A program made the position numbers and the translations under genes. A DNA stretch of 64,000 bases from Allorhizobium sonneratiae (lineage in GTDB: Bacteria; Pseudomonadota; Alphaproteobacteria; Rhizobiales; Rhizobiaceae). The notes under the pieces were generated by a model. The model had not been told where the DNA came from. It saw nothing but the letters and a program-made list of their open reading frames with translations, and searched no databases. Location: contig NZ_JAMKOJ010000009.1 of NCBI RefSeq assembly GCF_023700755.1, positions 124,001 to 188,000 on the forward strand. The letters are read 5' to 3'. This document shows, one piece after another, positions 62,559-64,000 of this stretch. How positions within the stretch are numbered: position 1 is the first letter of the stretch; each line of letters begins with the position of its first letter.

Positions 62559-62619
62559 CCTTTGCCTGCGTCGTTTCTAAAAGCGCAGCGATTTCAGCCA
62601 TCTCGATGAGATGCACAGC

Positions 62620-62635
62620 TGGCACAGGGGTTGCT
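62620..62635 (+). promoter_or_regulatory. Sigma-54 (-24/-12) promoter
   Basis: TGGCAC-AGGGG-TTGCT fits the consensus TGGCAC-N5-TTGCW, with correct spacing between the invariant GG and GC. Transcription should start about 12 nt after the GC, near 62646, some 28 nt before the alcohol dehydrogenase start. Confidence 0.88.
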
Positions 62636-62673
62636 CCCTTTGAGGATGTCAAAAGCAGCCTTAGGGAGGAAAC

Positions 62674-63747
62674 ATGCGCGCCCTCAGATTTCATGCCGCC
62701 AAGGACTTGCGGCTCGAAGACATTCCCGAACCGAAAAAGCCGGCACCGGGCCAGGTTCTCGTCCGCAACCGCTTCGTCGGGATCTGCGGCACGGATCTTC
62801 ACGAATACAGCTACGGCCCGATCTTCATCCCGACCGAGCCGCATCCCTTTACCGGCGCTCACGGCCCGCAGGTTCTCGGCCATGAATTCGGCGGCGTCGT
62901 CGAAGCCATCGGCGAAGGTGTGACCTCGGTTGCCATCGGCGACCGCGTCTCGATCCAGCCGCTCGTCATGCCGCGCTCCGGTGACTATTTCGCCGACCGC
63001 GGCCTCTTTCATCTCAGCACCCAGCTTGCCCTTGTGGGTCTGAGCTGGGATGGCGGCGGCATGGCGGAAGCAGCTCTCGTCAACGAATACAATGTGCAGA
63101 AAATCCCGGACGAGATGACCGATGAGGAAGCCGCTCTCGTCGAGCCGACCGCCGTTGCCGTCTATGCCTGCGACCGCGGCGGCGTGACGGCGGGCAACAG
63201 CGTCCTTGTCACCGGTGCCGGTCCGATCGGCATGCTGACACTGCTCGCCGCCCGCGCTGCCGGTGCGACCCAGCTTTTCGTCTCCGATCTCAACGACGCC
63301 CGGCTCGAACTTGCCAGGAAGGTGTTGCCCGATGTCATCACCATCAATCCGAAGCGTGACAAGGTCGGCGATGTCGTGCGCAGCCATACCGAGGGACAGG
63401 TCGGCTGCGACGTCGCCATCGAATGTGTGGGCAATGAGCATGCGCTGAAGGCCTGCGTTGATGCCGTGCGCAAGCAGGGCGTCGTCGTCCAGACAGGGCT
63501 GCATCCGCACGAAAACCCGATCGACTGGTTTCAGGTGACGTTTCGGGATCTTGAGGTGAAGGGCTCCTGGGCCTATCCAACCCACTATTGGCCGCGCGTC
63601 ATCGGTCTCATTGCCTCAGGCCTTCTGCCGGCGACCAAGATCGTCACCAAGCGCATCACGCTCGACACGGCGGTGAAAGAGGGCTTCGACGCCCTGCTTG
63701 ATCCGGCCGGCACGCAGCTCAAGATCCTGATTGATCTTTCGAAATAA
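62674..63747 (+). CDS. Zinc-dependent alcohol dehydrogenase (2,3-butanediol dehydrogenase-like)
   Basis: 357 residues, ATG with GGGAGGAA. Catalytic zinc residues: Cys in GICGTDLHEY, HE in LGHEFGGVV and E in LVEPTAVAVYA. The structural zinc cysteine cluster is missing, as in sorbitol/butanediol-type members. NAD loop GAGPIGMLTLLAA. Similar to 2,3-butanediol/sorbitol dehydrogenases. Under an AcoR-like activator and sigma-54 promoter, it may oxidise a secondary alcohol to a ketone, which the flavin monooxygenase downstream could then attack. Confidence 0.9.
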   Translation: MRALRFHAAKDLRLEDIPEPKKPAPGQVLVRNRFVGICGTDLHEYSYGPIFIPTEPHPFTGAHGPQVLGHEFGGVVEAIGEGVTSVAIGDRVSIQPLVMPRSGDYFADRGLFHLSTQLALVGLSWDGGGMAEAALVNEYNVQKIPDEMTDEEAALVEPTAVAVYACDRGGVTAGNSVLVTGAGPIGMLTLLAARAAGATQLFVSDLNDARLELARKVLPDVITINPKRDKVGDVVRSHTEGQVGCDVAIECVGNEHALKACVDAVRKQGVVVQTGLHPHENPIDWFQVTFRDLEVKGSWAYPTHYWPRVIGLIASGLLPATKIVTKRITLDTAVKEGFDALLDPAGTQLKILIDLSK

Positions 63748-63808
63748 GTTTCAGGCCAAGGCCCGAGGGGAGAGGAGCCTCGAAGGCGGCGGCCTGGACG
63801 CTTTGACG

Positions 63809-63829
63809 GAACGCCCGGAACGGGCGTTC
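63809..63829. promoter_or_regulatory. Hairpin between alcohol dehydrogenase and monooxygenase genes
   Basis: GAACGCCCG-GAA-CGGGCGTTC, a perfect 9-bp stem, no T-run. It may tune expression between the two genes of the same sigma-54 unit. Confidence 0.45.
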
Positions 63830-63865
63830 TCCTGAACATCACCAAGCATTCATGGAGGAGAAGAC

Positions 63866-64000
63866 ATGCTTGATATCAGCCCCACAACCAAGATCGACAC
63901 GGTGCTTGCAAAACTCGAAGGGGCGCTCGCAAGCGGCGATATCGAGGCCGCCATCAACCTGTTTCAGGCTGACTGCTACTGGCGCGATCTGGTGACCTTC
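63866..64000 (+). CDS. Flavin-containing monooxygenase-like protein, N-terminus (cut by window edge)
   Basis: ATG 63866 with GGAGGAG upstream; 45 residues are visible before the window ends. The segment ALASGDIEAAINLFQADCYW followed by RDLVTF resembles the SnoaL/NTF2-like start found in some NAD(P)/FAD-dependent monooxygenases of about 600 residues. Catalytic domains are out of view, so the call rests on a short segment and on position behind the alcohol dehydrogenase. Confidence 0.55.
   Translation, partial: MLDISPTTKIDTVLAKLEGALASGDIEAAINLFQADCYWRDLVTF

Noticed and set aside
1..64000. CRISPR array, tRNA/rRNA genes, prophage or conjugative genes
   Set aside because: No regularly spaced repeats, no cloverleaf or rRNA sequence, and no phage or transfer genes were recognised.

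Overview
The window is a GC-rich, densely coded alphaproteobacterial segment with no tRNA, rRNA, CRISPR or phage genes. Three features point to the order Hyphomicrobiales (Rhizobium/Agrobacterium/Brucella-Ochrobactrum type). Copies of a RIME-like intergenic repeat occur. The phenylacetate genes are controlled by a TetR-type PaaR, with a PaaX protein beside them. Most genes are catabolic or transport modules, each with its own regulator. I cannot name a species.

Layout. 1-1.5 kb: end of a sensor kinase overlapping a periplasmic binding protein. 1.6-8.8 kb: SDR, hydratase-family protein, BNR/sialidase-fold protein, TAXI-TRAP transporter and divergent IclR regulator, with two matching palindromic operators. 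8.8-16 kb: ROK repressor, glycerophosphodiester phosphodiesterase, inositol-monophosphatase-family enzyme and a complete ABC importer. A shared 21-bp palindrome lies in front of both transcription units, suggesting uptake and breakdown of a glycerophosphodiester such as glycerophosphoinositol. 16-35 kb: aldehyde dehydrogenase, AraC regulator and a complete aerobic phenylacetyl-CoA pathway (paaK, paaABCDE, paaG, paaZ, a fused hydratase/3-hydroxyacyl-CoA dehydrogenase, paaJ, paaI, paaN, paaR, paaX). The wreck of a LivKHMGF-type ABC transporter sits inside the paaN operon. 35-40 kb: copper amine oxidase, an unlisted 59-residue membrane-like protein, an APC permease and a divergent AraC regulator. 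This set should feed arylethylamines into phenylacetate.

40-60 kb is an amine/one-carbon island. A GMC dehydrogenase is followed by a six-gene minus-strand operon: dimethylglycine-dehydrogenase-like flavoprotein, dedicated ETF, formyl-THF deformylase, FolD and aldehyde dehydrogenase. Next comes a plus-strand set: choline/ethanolamine kinase-family protein, TetR regulator, a second aldehyde dehydrogenase and a phosphoethanolamine phospho-lyase-like PLP enzyme. A frameshifted chemoreceptor, an SDR and an APC permease follow. I read the plus-strand set as a microcompartment-free ethanolamine route (kinase, phospho-lyase, aldehyde dehydrogenase). The minus-strand operon would handle N-methyl groups from related amines.

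60-64 kb: a sigma-54 activator, a 270-bp miniature inverted-repeat element inserted exactly at its stop codon, a RIME copy, palindromic candidate enhancer sites, a near-consensus -24/-12 promoter, a zinc alcohol dehydrogenase and the start of a flavin monooxygenase cut by the window edge.
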